Positions 45,498 to 54,345 of a stretch of DNA of 64,000 bases are shown piece by piece; the first letter of the stretch is position 1; each line of letters begins with the position of its first letter. The notes under the pieces are model-generated. The model was not told the DNA's origin and did no database searches. It saw only the letters and a program-made list of their open reading frames with translations. A program made the position numbers and the translations under genes. This DNA comes from Aquiluna sp. (lineage in GTDB: Bacteria; Actinomycetota; Actinomycetes; Actinomycetales; Microbacteriaceae), in NCBI GenBank assembly GCA_018402685.1, contig JAGYIJ010000002.1:186001-250000 (forward strand), read 5' to 3'.

Positions 45498-48377
45498 CTA
45501 TTTCAAGAACAGCTCTTCGAAAACCTGGCGTGATTTCCTTGTGGTGGCTAGGTACCGCTCTTCTAAATCTGCTGCGGAACCAGGCGCAAACCCAAGTATC
45601 CTCGCCACCACCTCGAGCTGAGTTCGATCAGCCGGCAGTGTGTCAGTTGATTTATCCTGACCCAAAACCACTGCGCTGCGGATTTGCGAAGAAAGCTTCC
45701 AGGCAGCGGACAACTTCTCGGCTTGTTCGCTAGTCACATGCTTTTGTGAAGCCAATTTACTCAAAGTGCTAAGGGTTCCAAGAGTTCTCAAGTCCTCGGA
45801 TTGATTCGCGAAACGCAGCTGGTAGAGCTGGACGAGCCACTCAACGTCTGAGATTGAACCCCGCCCAAGCTTCAGATGCCGATTGGGATCCGCCCCTTGA
45901 GGTAGACGTTCGGACTCAACCCTTGCCTTTATTCTGCGTATCTCCAGGAGCTGTTTTGTGCTCAGCTCTGATGGGAAGCGGTATTGGTCAATCAGCTTCA
46001 AGAACTCGGCTGTGAGCTCGGCAGAGCCCGTTATTGGCCTTGCTCTAATGAGTGCCTGGTACTCCCAGGTGTCTGCCCACTTCTCGTAATAGCCAATGTA
46101 AGCATCCAGCGATTTAATCCTTGGCCCATTCTTACCCTCTGGCCTTAGGTCAAGATCAAGTTCAAAGTTCAGGATTGGATCTTTGATCTTGGCTAGGAAT
46201 GTCGCTGTGAGTTTCTCTGCAGCCTGCTGTGACTCTTCAGCGCTACCGCGGTAAACCAACATCACATCGGCATCGGAGCCAAACCCGAGCTCACCGCCAC
46301 CTAGTCGACCCATTGCGACCACGCACAAATCGATCTCAATGTTCTCGGCGAACTTGGCGTGCTCAAGCATGGAGGCGATGTAGCAATCGGTGATGTCGGA
46401 TAGCGCCTGGCTGGATTCCAAGATGTCGGTATTTCCAATCACGGCCGCTACGGCACTTCTCAGCACCTCGCGGCGCCTAATCTGCCTTAGCCCCTCGGCA
46501 ACGCTGTCCTGTTGTTTACCTCTTTCGACCAGCGCCATCATCTCGCCCAATAGCTCGGTTTTGGTGATAGCCGTGAACTGGTCCTTGCTGGCGAACCAGG
46601 CTGAGGACTCAGGGATGTGCTCTAAAAGTCTTGAGGCGAAGGCGCTGAGTGAGAGTGTCATCATCAGGCGCTCAGCCGCACCACTTGAGTCGCGCAACAT
46701 CTTCAAAAACCAGTGCGACTCCCCCAAGCGCTCACTCAGTCGCCTGAAGGTGACCAGGGCCCGATCCGGTGCCGTTCCCTCCGCCATGTAGCGAATCAGC
46801 ACTGGTAGCAACGTCCTTTGAATAACTGCCCGCCGCGACAGCCCCGAGGTCAGAGCCCTAATGTGGCCAATAGCACCTTTGGGATCGATAAAGCCAAGCG
46901 CGGTCAGGCGGCTTGCCACCTCCTCGGGTGACAGCGACACCTCGCCCGGGCTTAGAGCAGCTGCAGTTGCCAACAGCGGGCGGTAGAACACTGTGTCGTG
47001 CAGCGCGGAAACCTCTGTTCTGGTTTTTTGCCAGAGCGCCTCGAGAGCTGCGGCATCCATTGCCGGATCTAACGAGCGAGCGATTCGTCGCTTTTCTAAA
47101 TCCTCGGTTGGCAGCAGATGTGTTCGCCTGAGCTTTAGGAGTTGAACCCTGTGCTCGATAGATCGCAAAGTTATGTAGTGGGCGCGGAAACTTGCTCTGT
47201 CTTCTCTTCCCAACAAGCCAGCTGCGGAGAGCTCGTCTAAGGCGTCAAGAGTATTCATGACCCTCAGGGATTCGTCTGCCACCCCGTGAACCAGCTGCAG
47301 TAGCTGAGCGGTGAATTCAACATCGCGTAGCCCACCTCTGCCGAGCTTGATCTGACGTTCCTGCTGCTCCAGCGGTATGTGATCTAGCACGCGCCTTCTG
47401 AGGTTTCTAGCGCTCTCGACTATCTCTGCCCGATTTTCCCGGCTCCAGATCATGGGTTTGATTCGGGCTATGTAGTCGTTGCCAACGTCTTTATCCCCTG
47501 CAACAAATCTTGCCTTTAGCAGGGCCTGAAACTCCCAAGGGTGGGCCCACTTTTGATAGTAGGCAAGGTGACTGTCCACGCTTCTTACCAAAGCGCCATC
47601 TTTGCCCTCGGGTCTGAGATTGGGGTCTACCTGCCACAGACCCGCTTCGATACCTGGCTCGTCAATCACCAGGGCAAGACGCGCGGCTATCTTGCCGGCG
47701 TTCTGGACACTTTGATCGCTATTGCCACAGGCGTATATGACATCCACGTCGCTGAGGTAATTGAGCTCTCTAGCCCCGCACTTTCCCATCGCTATAACAG
47801 CTAGACCTGCGCTATTAGCCTGCTCGCTGGTTAGTCTTTCCTCAGCCACCAGCTCGGTTATCGCCACCTCAACGCCGGCCTCGAGGGTGGCGGTCGCCAA
47901 GTCACTCAGCGCCACGCTCACGCTTGCGTAGCTATCTTGGTATCGATTCGCTAGGTCCCAGTCAGCTATTTGAAACAAGTACTTTCGATAATCCATGCGC
48001 AGAGTGGCACGGTCGTTGCGACTTAGGGAAAAATCAGCGGGCAACTTTGCCGACTTGCTTAGTGAATCCGCTAGTTCGGGTCTTCTAAGTATCAGATCTG
48101 CAAGGGCGTCCGAGGCGCCTGCTATCGAACAGAGCCGCCTGGCTGAGGCTTCGGAACCCATGAGCTTAGAGACCAGCTTTGGTTCTGCCTCCGCAAATCT
48201 AATCAAGAACCTAAGTGCGCTGTCCGGGGAACCACTCGAAGACAGTGGAACTACCGCGACTCTTGCCCGATCGCCGATCAGCTCGATGAGTCGATCAAGA
48301 TTCTTTAGCGCTTCGCTGAGCTCCTCAAAGCCATACCGAGCTAGTTCGGATAGGGGGTTGGAGCGCTCTCTGGCCAT
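45498..48377 (-). CDS. glnE: Bifunctional glutamine synthetase adenylyltransferase/deadenylylase
   Basis: Adds or removes AMP on the regulatory Tyr of GlnA. The 959-residue protein holds two nucleotidyltransferase domains: an N-terminal one with MGKCGARELNYLSDVDVIY (about residue 205) and a C-terminal one with MGRLGGGELGFGSDADVMLVY (about residue 690), each followed by a GlnE helical domain with KLGRGGLRDVEF and KLGRGSISDVEW. The start directly abuts the glnA2 stop. The glnA/glnE/glnA2 order is that of mycobacteria. No glnK or glnD is visible, so the upstream signal is unknown. Confidence 0.96.
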   Translation of the reverse strand: MARERSNPLSELARYGFEELSEALKNLDRLIELIGDRARVAVVPLSSSGSPDSALRFLIRFAEAEPKLVSKLMGSEASARRLCSIAGASDALADLILRRPELADSLSKSAKLPADFSLSRNDRATLRMDYRKYLFQIADWDLANRYQDSYASVSVALSDLATATLEAGVEVAITELVAEERLTSEQANSAGLAVIAMGKCGARELNYLSDVDVIYACGNSDQSVQNAGKIAARLALVIDEPGIEAGLWQVDPNLRPEGKDGALVRSVDSHLAYYQKWAHPWEFQALLKARFVAGDKDVGNDYIARIKPMIWSRENRAEIVESARNLRRRVLDHIPLEQQERQIKLGRGGLRDVEFTAQLLQLVHGVADESLRVMNTLDALDELSAAGLLGREDRASFRAHYITLRSIEHRVQLLKLRRTHLLPTEDLEKRRIARSLDPAMDAAALEALWQKTRTEVSALHDTVFYRPLLATAAALSPGEVSLSPEEVASRLTALGFIDPKGAIGHIRALTSGLSRRAVIQRTLLPVLIRYMAEGTAPDRALVTFRRLSERLGESHWFLKMLRDSSGAAERLMMTLSLSAFASRLLEHIPESSAWFASKDQFTAITKTELLGEMMALVERGKQQDSVAEGLRQIRRREVLRSAVAAVIGNTDILESSQALSDITDCYIASMLEHAKFAENIEIDLCVVAMGRLGGGELGFGSDADVMLVYRGSAEESQQAAEKLTATFLAKIKDPILNFELDLDLRPEGKNGPRIKSLDAYIGYYEKWADTWEYQALIRARPITGSAELTAEFLKLIDQYRFPSELSTKQLLEIRRIKARVESERLPQGADPNRHLKLGRGSISDVEWLVQLYQLRFANQSEDLRTLGTLSTLSKLASQKHVTSEQAEKLSAAWKLSSQIRSAVVLGQDKSTDTLPADRTQLEVVARILGFAPGSAADLEERYLATTRKSRQVFEELFLK

Positions 48378-49718
48378 CTAGAGGCTGCGAAGGTTTTGCT
48401 CAATCTCAAATGGGGTTACCTGAGCTCGATACATCGCCCACTCCCTGCGCTTATTGGCAAGCACGAAGTTGAATACGTTCTCCCCCAGCACCTCCGCTGC
48501 CAACTCTGATTCTTCAAGTTTGCGAATCGCGTGATCTAGCGACTGCGGCAGTGCTTCGATTCCCATGGCCCTGCGCTCCATGTCACTAAGTGACCAAACA
48601 TCGTCCTCAGTCTCGGGAGGGAGCTCGTAGCCATTCTCAATGCCCTTGAGTCCAGCTGCTAGCAACAAGGCGTAGGCGAGGTAGGGGTTGGCAGCCGAAT
48701 CCATAGCGCGGTATTCGATTCTGGTGCTTTGAGATTTTTCAGGCTTGTGAAGCGGAACCCTTACCAACGCTGAGCGGTTGTTGTGGCCCCAGGAGACATA
48801 GCTAGGCGCTTCTCCCCCACCCCAGAGTCGCTTATAGCTGTTCACAAACTGGTTTGTGACCAAAGTGATCTCTGGTGCGTGCTTTAGAACACCGGCCATG
48901 AACTGCCTTGCGGTGTTAGACAAGTGATACTCGGCCCCAGAGTCGAAGAATGCGTTCTTATCGCCTTCGAACAGCGAGAAGTGGGTATGCATACCGCTTC
49001 CAGGCTGGTCGGTGAATGGCTTTGGCATGAAGGTCGCATAGACACCCTGCTCGATTGCCACCTCTTTCACGACTGTTCTGAAAGTCATGATGTTGTCGGC
49101 CATAGACAATGCGTCTGCATACCTAAGGTCGATTTCGTTTTGGCCAGGACCACCTTCGTGGTGGGAGAATTCGACGCTAATGCCAAGTTGTTCGAGCATC
49201 GTCACTGCCCTGCGACGGAAGTCGTGCGCCGTTCCGCCAGGCACGTTGTCAAAGTAGCCGGCGTTATCAACCGGAGAGGGCATGCCATCTTCACCGAGCT
49301 CACTTGATTTCAAGAGGTAGAACTCGATTTCGGGATGAACATAGAAGCTAAAGCCAAGCGCAGCTGCCTTGTCTAGCGCCCTGCGAAGAACATTCCTAGG
49401 ATCCGCTGCAGCTGGCTTGGAATCCGGTGTTGCGATGTCGCAGAACATTCTGGCGGCTGGGTCCACTGTCCCGCGCCAGGGCAAAATCTGGAAGGTTGCA
49501 GGGTCTGGTATCGCGAGCATGTCAGCCTCAGAGGAACGGGCGAGACCTTCAATGGCGGAGCCATCAAATCCGATGCCCTCGCTGAATGCTCCCTCTATCT
49601 CGGCAGGTGCGACAGCGACTGATTTCAAAGTGCCGGCAACGTCGGTAAACCAAAGTCGAATGAACTTAACTCCGCGCTCTTCAATCGTTCTGAGCACGAA
49701 CTCTTGCTGCTTGTCCAT
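48378..49718 (-). CDS. glnA2: Glutamine synthetase GlnA2 (type I alpha)
   Basis: A second type-I glutamine synthetase, 446 residues, as in other actinobacteria. It contains FTDVAGTLKSVAV, EGIGFDGSAIEG, FYVHPEIEFYLL, SHHEGGPGQNEIDL, MPKPFTDQPGSGMHTHFSLF, NSYKRLWGGGEAPSYVSWG and RSALVRVP. The Tyr site region of adenylylated enzymes is replaced by ETEDDVWSLSDMERRAMG, so this enzyme is probably not controlled by GlnE. The ATG is 4 bases after GGAGG; its -10 overlaps that of nadE. Homologues may act on other amino donors; this cannot be decided here. Confidence 0.93.
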   Translation of the reverse strand: MDKQQEFVLRTIEERGVKFIRLWFTDVAGTLKSVAVAPAEIEGAFSEGIGFDGSAIEGLARSSEADMLAIPDPATFQILPWRGTVDPAARMFCDIATPDSKPAAADPRNVLRRALDKAAALGFSFYVHPEIEFYLLKSSELGEDGMPSPVDNAGYFDNVPGGTAHDFRRRAVTMLEQLGISVEFSHHEGGPGQNEIDLRYADALSMADNIMTFRTVVKEVAIEQGVYATFMPKPFTDQPGSGMHTHFSLFEGDKNAFFDSGAEYHLSNTARQFMAGVLKHAPEITLVTNQFVNSYKRLWGGGEAPSYVSWGHNNRSALVRVPLHKPEKSQSTRIEYRAMDSAANPYLAYALLLAAGLKGIENGYELPPETEDDVWSLSDMERRAMGIEALPQSLDHAIRKLEESELAAEVLGENVFNFVLANKRREWAMYRAQVTPFEIEQNLRSL

Positions 49719-49739
49719 CTAGCCTCCAAACCTTGCTAA

Positions 49740-49746
49740 TAGGCTA
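49740..49746. promoter_or_regulatory. Interlocked divergent -10 boxes (TAGGCTA) for glnA2 and nadE
   Basis: Plus TAGGCT (49740-49745) lies 7 bases before GTG 49753 of nadE; minus TAGCCT (49746-49741) implies a glnA2 leader of about 16 bases that contains GGAGG. Both fit TANNNT and overlap in five bases. Confidence 0.55.
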
Positions 49747-49752
49747 GTGCTT

Positions 49753-51357
49753 GTGCGCAATCTAAGAGTGGCATTTGGACAGACCAACCCGGTGGTTGGG
49801 GATTTCAATCACAACCTACGCCAGATTCAGGATGCCATCGAGATCGCGCATGGCAACGCCGACCTAATTGTCTTCGGAGAGCTTGCTCTTTGCGGTTATC
49901 CACTGGGAGATCTCAGCTATCGCAGGGACATCATTGATGGTTCTGAGAGTGCTCTTCAGACGCTTATTCAGTTCAGCAAAAGCTACGATGCGCTCACCAT
50001 CGTGGTGGGTCATGCTTCGCATGCGTTGGGCAAGCCGGTTGCCACCCAGGAATCGTTCGCCATTGCCCACAACTCCGCCTCGGTTATCGAAGCCGGAGAG
50101 CTTATCGGCACCTACCACAAGCAGCTTTTGCCAAACTTCGACGTCTTTGATGACTGGCGTAATTTCGTTCCAGGTTCTGAGGAGCTGTTCTTTAGCGTCA
50201 ATGGTGTCAAATGCGCCCTAGCCATCTGTCAGGACATCTGGACCGAAGACGATCAACGCTCAAAGGCCCTTGCCGCCAGTGGAGTTGAGTTACTGGTGGT
50301 GCCAAACGGCTCGCCATTTGGAAAGGGTAAGCACGAAACTAGATTGACCGCAGCGCGAAAGTTTCAGCGCGGTTTTGGCATTGCCTATGCAAATCTCTCG
50401 GGCGGTCAAGATGAACTCGTTTTTGATGGCAGCGGTTTTCTCCTGCATCCTGACGGCACACTCGCCTTCCAAGCCGGCATCACCGAGGGTGTCCAGCTGT
50501 CAACGACTGAGTCCGTTGAGCACACCGAGACAGAGCGCCTCTGGGAGGCGTTGGTTGTTGGTTTGCGCGATTACCTAGCGAAAACAGGCCAGCGCAAGGT
50601 CATTCTTGGTCTAAGCGGTGGGATTGACTCAGCGCTAAGCGCGGCAATCGCCTGCGAGGCAATCGGACCAGAAAACGTCTACGGGGTTGCCCTACCATCG
50701 CGTTACTCATCTGAGCATTCGATTGCCGATGCCAAAGCTCTCGCAGAGAACCTCGGATTGAACTACTCCCTGATCGAAATCGATCAGGCCCACAAAGCCT
50801 TCGAGCACTTGGTGGAACTGGGTGATGTGGCGGGTGAAAACATTCAAGCTCGAATCAGAGCAGTGATCCTGATGGGCATTTCCAATACTGATGGCCAGTT
50901 ATTGCTGTCTACCGGAAACAAGTCTGAGATCGCGGTTGGCTACTCAACCATGTACGGCGATTCCGCCGGCGGCTTCGCTCCAATCAAAGACCTCTACAAG
51001 ACAGAGGTCTGGGCTCTTGCGACTTGGCTGAACAAATCGAAGGGTAAAGAGCTGATTCCACAAAACTCAATCTCGAAGCCCCCTAGTGCTGAACTGCGAC
51101 CAGACCAGTTAGACAATGATTCTTTGCCTGAGTATGAAGTTTTGGACAGGGTTATTGAGGCACTGGTCGAAAAATCATTGACCATTGACGAGGTTGCGGC
51201 AACAGGTATTAATCGTGAGCTCGTGGTCCAAATCGATGATTTGATTCGCAAGGCCGAGTGGAAAAGAGCCCAGGGTGTCATCGGCACCAAGGTCAGCGCA
51301 GTAGCATTTGGAAGCGGAAGACGGGTCCCCTTGACAACCAGATTCGAGAAGCTTTGA
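49753..51357 (+). CDS. nadE: NAD(+) synthase, glutamine-hydrolysing
   Basis: Last step of NAD synthesis: amidates nicotinate adenine dinucleotide using glutamine. The N-terminal nitrilase-like glutaminase has the Glu-Lys-Cys triad (GELALCGYP, YHKQLLPNFDVFDD, CALAICQDIW), and the C-terminal synthetase has the P-loop LGLSGGIDSALSAAIA and STGNKSEIAVGYSTMYGD. I start at GTG 49753, 7 bases after a -10 box (leaderless); GTG 49747 two codons upstream is possible. Length 534 residues is on the short side of the glutamine-dependent family but complete. Overlaps panB. Confidence 0.95.
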   Translation: MRNLRVAFGQTNPVVGDFNHNLRQIQDAIEIAHGNADLIVFGELALCGYPLGDLSYRRDIIDGSESALQTLIQFSKSYDALTIVVGHASHALGKPVATQESFAIAHNSASVIEAGELIGTYHKQLLPNFDVFDDWRNFVPGSEELFFSVNGVKCALAICQDIWTEDDQRSKALAASGVELLVVPNGSPFGKGKHETRLTAARKFQRGFGIAYANLSGGQDELVFDGSGFLLHPDGTLAFQAGITEGVQLSTTESVEHTETERLWEALVVGLRDYLAKTGQRKVILGLSGGIDSALSAAIACEAIGPENVYGVALPSRYSSEHSIADAKALAENLGLNYSLIEIDQAHKAFEHLVELGDVAGENIQARIRAVILMGISNTDGQLLLSTGNKSEIAVGYSTMYGDSAGGFAPIKDLYKTEVWALATWLNKSKGKELIPQNSISKPPSAELRPDQLDNDSLPEYEVLDRVIEALVEKSLTIDEVAATGINRELVVQIDDLIRKAEWKRAQGVIGTKVSAVAFGSGRRVPLTTRFEKL

Positions 51358-52139
51358 AAATAAGAACCGGAACGCTCGCCGAGCACAAGGCCCAGGGCAA
51401 AAAGTTTGCCTGCCTGACCAGTTACGACAACCAGACGGCACAGATCTTTGATGAAGCTGGTGTTGCGGTTTTGCTGGTTGGGGACAGTGCATCGAACGCA
51501 GTCTTGGGAAACCGTGACACCGTCCCCATCACCCTTGCTGAAATGATTCCGTTCGGTAGAGCTGTTGCCAGCGGTGCAAAAAATGCCCTTGTGGTTTTAG
51601 ATCTTCCCTTTGGAAGCTACGAGGTTTCGAGCGCTCAAGCGCTTGAATCGGGTTTTATGGCAATGAAGCAAACTGGCTGTGCTGCGGTGAAGTTAGAAGG
51701 CGCAAAGTTAGAGCAGATCAGGGCACTCGTTGACGCCGGCATCCCCGTGATGGGTCACGTTGGTTTCACGCCGCAATCCGTAAATGCACTTTCTGGCTAC
51801 AAAGTCCAAGGAAGGGACGAACAAGGTGCGGCCCGAATCATGCAGGAGTGCAAAGACATCGAGGCAGCTGGTGCGTTTGCGATTGTTCTCGAGATGGTCC
51901 CGAGCGAGTTGGCAAGTGAGATTACCGAAGCGTTGAGCATTCCAACAATTGGCATTGGTGCTGGTAATGGCTGTGATGGACAGATTCTGGTTTGGACTGA
52001 TTTTGCAGGGCTGGATGCCAGAAGCCCTGGTTTCTCGAAGCAATACGTGAATCTAAGGAAGCTACTTTCCGACGCAGCTAGTGACTATGTCGCCGAGGTG
52101 TCAGCTGGAGAGTTTCCGACAAAACAACAGTCCTTCTAG
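51354..52139 (+). CDS. panB: 3-methyl-2-oxobutanoate hydroxymethyltransferase
   Basis: First committed enzyme of pantothenate synthesis, making ketopantoate. The start is TTG 51354, overlapping the nadE stop; longer in-frame versions lie inside nadE. The 261-residue TIM barrel has FACLTSYDNQTAQIFDEAGVAVLLVGDS (metal Asp, cited in parts), GFMAMKQTGCAAVKLEG, PVMGHVGFTPQSV, EMVPSELASEI (catalytic Glu) and TIGIGAGNGCDGQILVWTD. Its stop shares CTAG with the convergent 62-residue gene. No panC or panD is visible. Confidence 0.94.
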   Translation: MKIRTGTLAEHKAQGKKFACLTSYDNQTAQIFDEAGVAVLLVGDSASNAVLGNRDTVPITLAEMIPFGRAVASGAKNALVVLDLPFGSYEVSSAQALESGFMAMKQTGCAAVKLEGAKLEQIRALVDAGIPVMGHVGFTPQSVNALSGYKVQGRDEQGAARIMQECKDIEAAGAFAIVLEMVPSELASEITEALSIPTIGIGAGNGCDGQILVWTDFAGLDARSPGFSKQYVNLRKLLSDAASDYVAEVSAGEFPTKQQSF

Positions 52140-52324
52140 TCCCACTTCTCTTCCGCTTCGCTCTCCTCGCGAATTTTTCTTGCTCTCTCGGCGATTATCT
52201 CTGGGGCACGTTTAGCCTCTGCCTCCGAAGAAAAAGGGCCCACTCGCTCAAGCGAAATTGATTGTGGTCCGTATTCAACCTCTTTGGTTTTGGTGTTGAA
52301 CCAATATTCGCGGCTTGGCTGCAA
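52136..52324 (-). CDS. Small SPOR-like conserved actinobacterial protein
   Basis: A 62-residue charged protein: [34 protein letters not shown], then a Glu/Arg-rich helix. The pattern of an aromatic start, a VGPF turn and a helix resembles a half SPOR domain, and small proteins of this kind lie beside panB/map in Microbacteriaceae as I recall. Start TTG 52324 follows AGAGGGA. No signal or membrane segment, so peptidoglycan binding outside the cell is unlikely. Function unknown. Confidence 0.65.
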   Translation of the reverse strand: MQPSREYWFNTKTKEVEYGPQSISLERVGPFSSEAEAKRAPEIIAERARKIREESEAEEKWD

Positions 52325-52352
52325 TGTCCCTCTTTCTTTGGGCTATCAAAAA

Positions 52353-52359
52353 TAGACTA
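52353..52359. promoter_or_regulatory. Interlocked divergent -10 boxes (TAGACTA) for map and the SPOR-like gene
   Basis: Plus TAGACT (52353-52358) is 7 bases before the map ATG (leaderless). Minus TAGTCT (52359-52354) gives a leader of about 22 bases with AGAGGGA for the 62-residue gene. The boxes share five bases. Confidence 0.5.
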
Positions 52360-52365
52360 TCCCGC

Positions 52366-53229
52366 ATGCCCAAGGATGCCTCAGGAAAACTAATCCCTGG
52401 GAAGATTGCACCCACTCGGATTGTGCCGGAAGGGATTCCCAGGCCCGAGTATGTCGGGAAATCTGCACCCTCAAAGCACATTGGTGGCGACCGCTACGAC
52501 GAAGAAATCATCGCAAAGATAAGAAGCGCGTCAAAGCTTGCGGCTCAAGCGTTGCAATTGGTACTGGAGAGCGCAAAGCCCGGTGTCACCACCGACTACC
52601 TAGACAAAATCGGCCACGAGTTCCTGATAGCAAATGGGGCCTACCCATCCACTCTTGGCTATCGCGGTTTTCCCAAATCACTCTGCACCTCTGTCAACGA
52701 GGTAATTTGCCACGGAATACCTGACAACACTGTGTTAGAAGATGGCGACCTCGTGAACGTTGACATAACGGCCTTCATCGGTGGCGTTCACGGTGATAAC
52801 AACGGGACGGTTTTGGTGGGCGATGGCCCCCAGGAACTAAAAGACCTGATTCAAAGAACCCATGAAGCAATGATGCGCGGAATCAAAGCAGCGCTACCTG
52901 GTCGTGAGGTGAATATCATTGGACGATCCATTGAGGCCTACGCCAAACGCTTCGGTTATGGAGTGGTGCAGGATTTCACGGGCCACGGAGTTGGCACCAG
53001 CTTCCACACCGGCCTGATCATCCCGCACTATGACGCACCCGAATACAACACCCTGATAGAGCCAGGCATGGTCTTCACAATTGAACCGATGATTAATCTC
53101 GGGACTCACGAGTGGGAAATGTGGGATGACAACTGGACAGTAGTAACCAAAGACAAAAAACACACCGCGCAGTTCGAGCACACAATCTTGATTACTGAGG
53201 CCGGTCCTGAAATTCTCACGGAGGCATAG
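52366..53229 (+). CDS. map: Methionine aminopeptidase type I
   Basis: Removes the initiator methionine from nascent proteins. The start ATG 52366 gives 287 residues with an N-terminal extension ([17 protein letters not shown]) typical of the actinobacterial MetAP1c form, then the pita-bread fold with [23 protein letters not shown] (cited in parts), metal ligands in [18 protein letters not shown], the [17 protein letters not shown] His region, FTIEPMIN Glu and QFEHTILIT Glu. Overlapping upstream codons belong to the divergent gene. Apparent leaderless start. Confidence 0.95.
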   Translation: MPKDASGKLIPGKIAPTRIVPEGIPRPEYVGKSAPSKHIGGDRYDEEIIAKIRSASKLAAQALQLVLESAKPGVTTDYLDKIGHEFLIANGAYPSTLGYRGFPKSLCTSVNEVICHGIPDNTVLEDGDLVNVDITAFIGGVHGDNNGTVLVGDGPQELKDLIQRTHEAMMRGIKAALPGREVNIIGRSIEAYAKRFGYGVVQDFTGHGVGTSFHTGLIIPHYDAPEYNTLIEPGMVFTIEPMINLGTHEWEMWDDNWTVVTKDKKHTAQFEHTILITEAGPEILTEA

Positions 53230-53230
53230 T

Positions 53231-53986
53231 TTGGCAAAGCGAGCAATCGGAATAGACATTGGTGGCACCGGGATCAAGGCAGCCATCGTCGACACCAAAA
53301 CAGGTGAGCTACTAACCGAGAGGCTCCGAGTTGGAACTCCAGACGGAGGAGAGCCTGAGGACATCGCTCAGGCTGCCAGAGAACTAGTTGAGAGGCTTGA
53401 GCCCAAGCCAAACTTGGCGGTTGGTGTTTGTTTCCCGGCCGTCGTTCGTCACGGCTTTACTCAATCCGCGTCCAATGTCTCAAACGAGTGGATCGGGCTA
53501 AATGCGCACTCGCTCTTTGAGGCCTACCTCGGCAGGCATGTGCACGTCATAAACGATGCCGACGCAGCTGGAGCGGCAGAGATGAAGTTTGGTGCGGGCA
53601 AAGGTGCCAAGGGACTCACCATAATGACCACGCTTGGCACCGGCATTGGTACAGCGCTTTTCTATAACGGAGTGCTGATTCCCAACTCTGAGTTGGGTCA
53701 CCTCGAGATTGATGGTGAGAACGCAGAGGAAAGAGCAGCCTTCTCTGCCAAGGAGCGCGAGGAGTTGAGCTTCTCTGAGTGGGCAAAGCGATTAGAGCGC
53801 TACTACAAGACACTCGAAATGCTGTTTAGCCCAGACCTGTTCATTGTTGGAGGGGGCATCAGCAAATCTCACGAAGAGTTCCTACCACTAATTGATATTG
53901 ATACCAAGATCGTCCCGGCCCGCACGAAGAATGCGGCCGGCATTATTGGGGCTGCCTCGCTGGCCTACCGATCCCAGTCTGATTAG
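53231..53986 (+). CDS. ppgK: Polyphosphate glucokinase
   Basis: A ROK-family kinase that phosphorylates glucose with polyphosphate (and ATP). The 251-residue protein has the phosphate-1 motif IGIDIGGTGIKAAIVD, phosphate-2 LGTGIGTALFYNG, the AEMKFGAGKG block and FIVGGGISKSHEEFL near the C-terminus. The start is TTG 53231 with GGAGG upstream, one base after the map stop. The gene is usual beside the sigma factor in actinobacteria; here it follows map instead. Confidence 0.92.
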   Translation: MAKRAIGIDIGGTGIKAAIVDTKTGELLTERLRVGTPDGGEPEDIAQAARELVERLEPKPNLAVGVCFPAVVRHGFTQSASNVSNEWIGLNAHSLFEAYLGRHVHVINDADAAGAAEMKFGAGKGAKGLTIMTTLGTGIGTALFYNGVLIPNSELGHLEIDGENAEERAAFSAKEREELSFSEWAKRLERYYKTLEMLFSPDLFIVGGGISKSHEEFLPLIDIDTKIVPARTKNAAGIIGAASLAYRSQSD

Positions 53987-53989
53987 TTG

Positions 53990-54340
53990 GAGGGGTCGGC
54001 CGATACGCCGGGTTCTGTCACACCGAAGTGTGTGACGGCCATCTATCTCGGCCAGCAATTGCTCACTGGCTCTAGCGACCTACCCGAAGACTCGAGCGAG
54101 CAGCTCTCAAGCGCCTTCTGCATGGTCTTGCTCCCGGTGAGGTTTACCTAGCCAGGCTGGTCACCCAGCCTGCTGGTGGTCTCTTACACCACCGTTTCAC
54201 CCTTACCCTTGCGGGCGGTTTGCTTTCTGTTGCACTTTTCTCTCAGGTTTCCCTGGGTGGGTGTTACCCACCACCGTGCTCTGTGGAGCCCGGACGTTCC
54301 TCGGCAATGCCGCGACCGTCTGGCCGACCCTTCCAGCCAA
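53990..54340 (-). ncRNA. rnpB: RNase P RNA (bacterial class A)
   Basis: Catalytic RNA that matures tRNA 5' ends. On the minus strand the 5' core GAGGAACGTCCGGGCTCC, the middle GGTAAGGGTGAAACGGTG and GTAAGAGACCACC, and the 3' core GACAGAACCCGGCGTATCGG are clear, and the ends GGGTCGGCC / GGCCGACCC pair as P1. The ends are approximate. It fills the only sizeable gap between ppgK and the RNase H fusion gene, downstream of that gene on the same strand, as in mycobacteria. Confidence 0.95.
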
Positions 54341-54345
54341 CGAGC

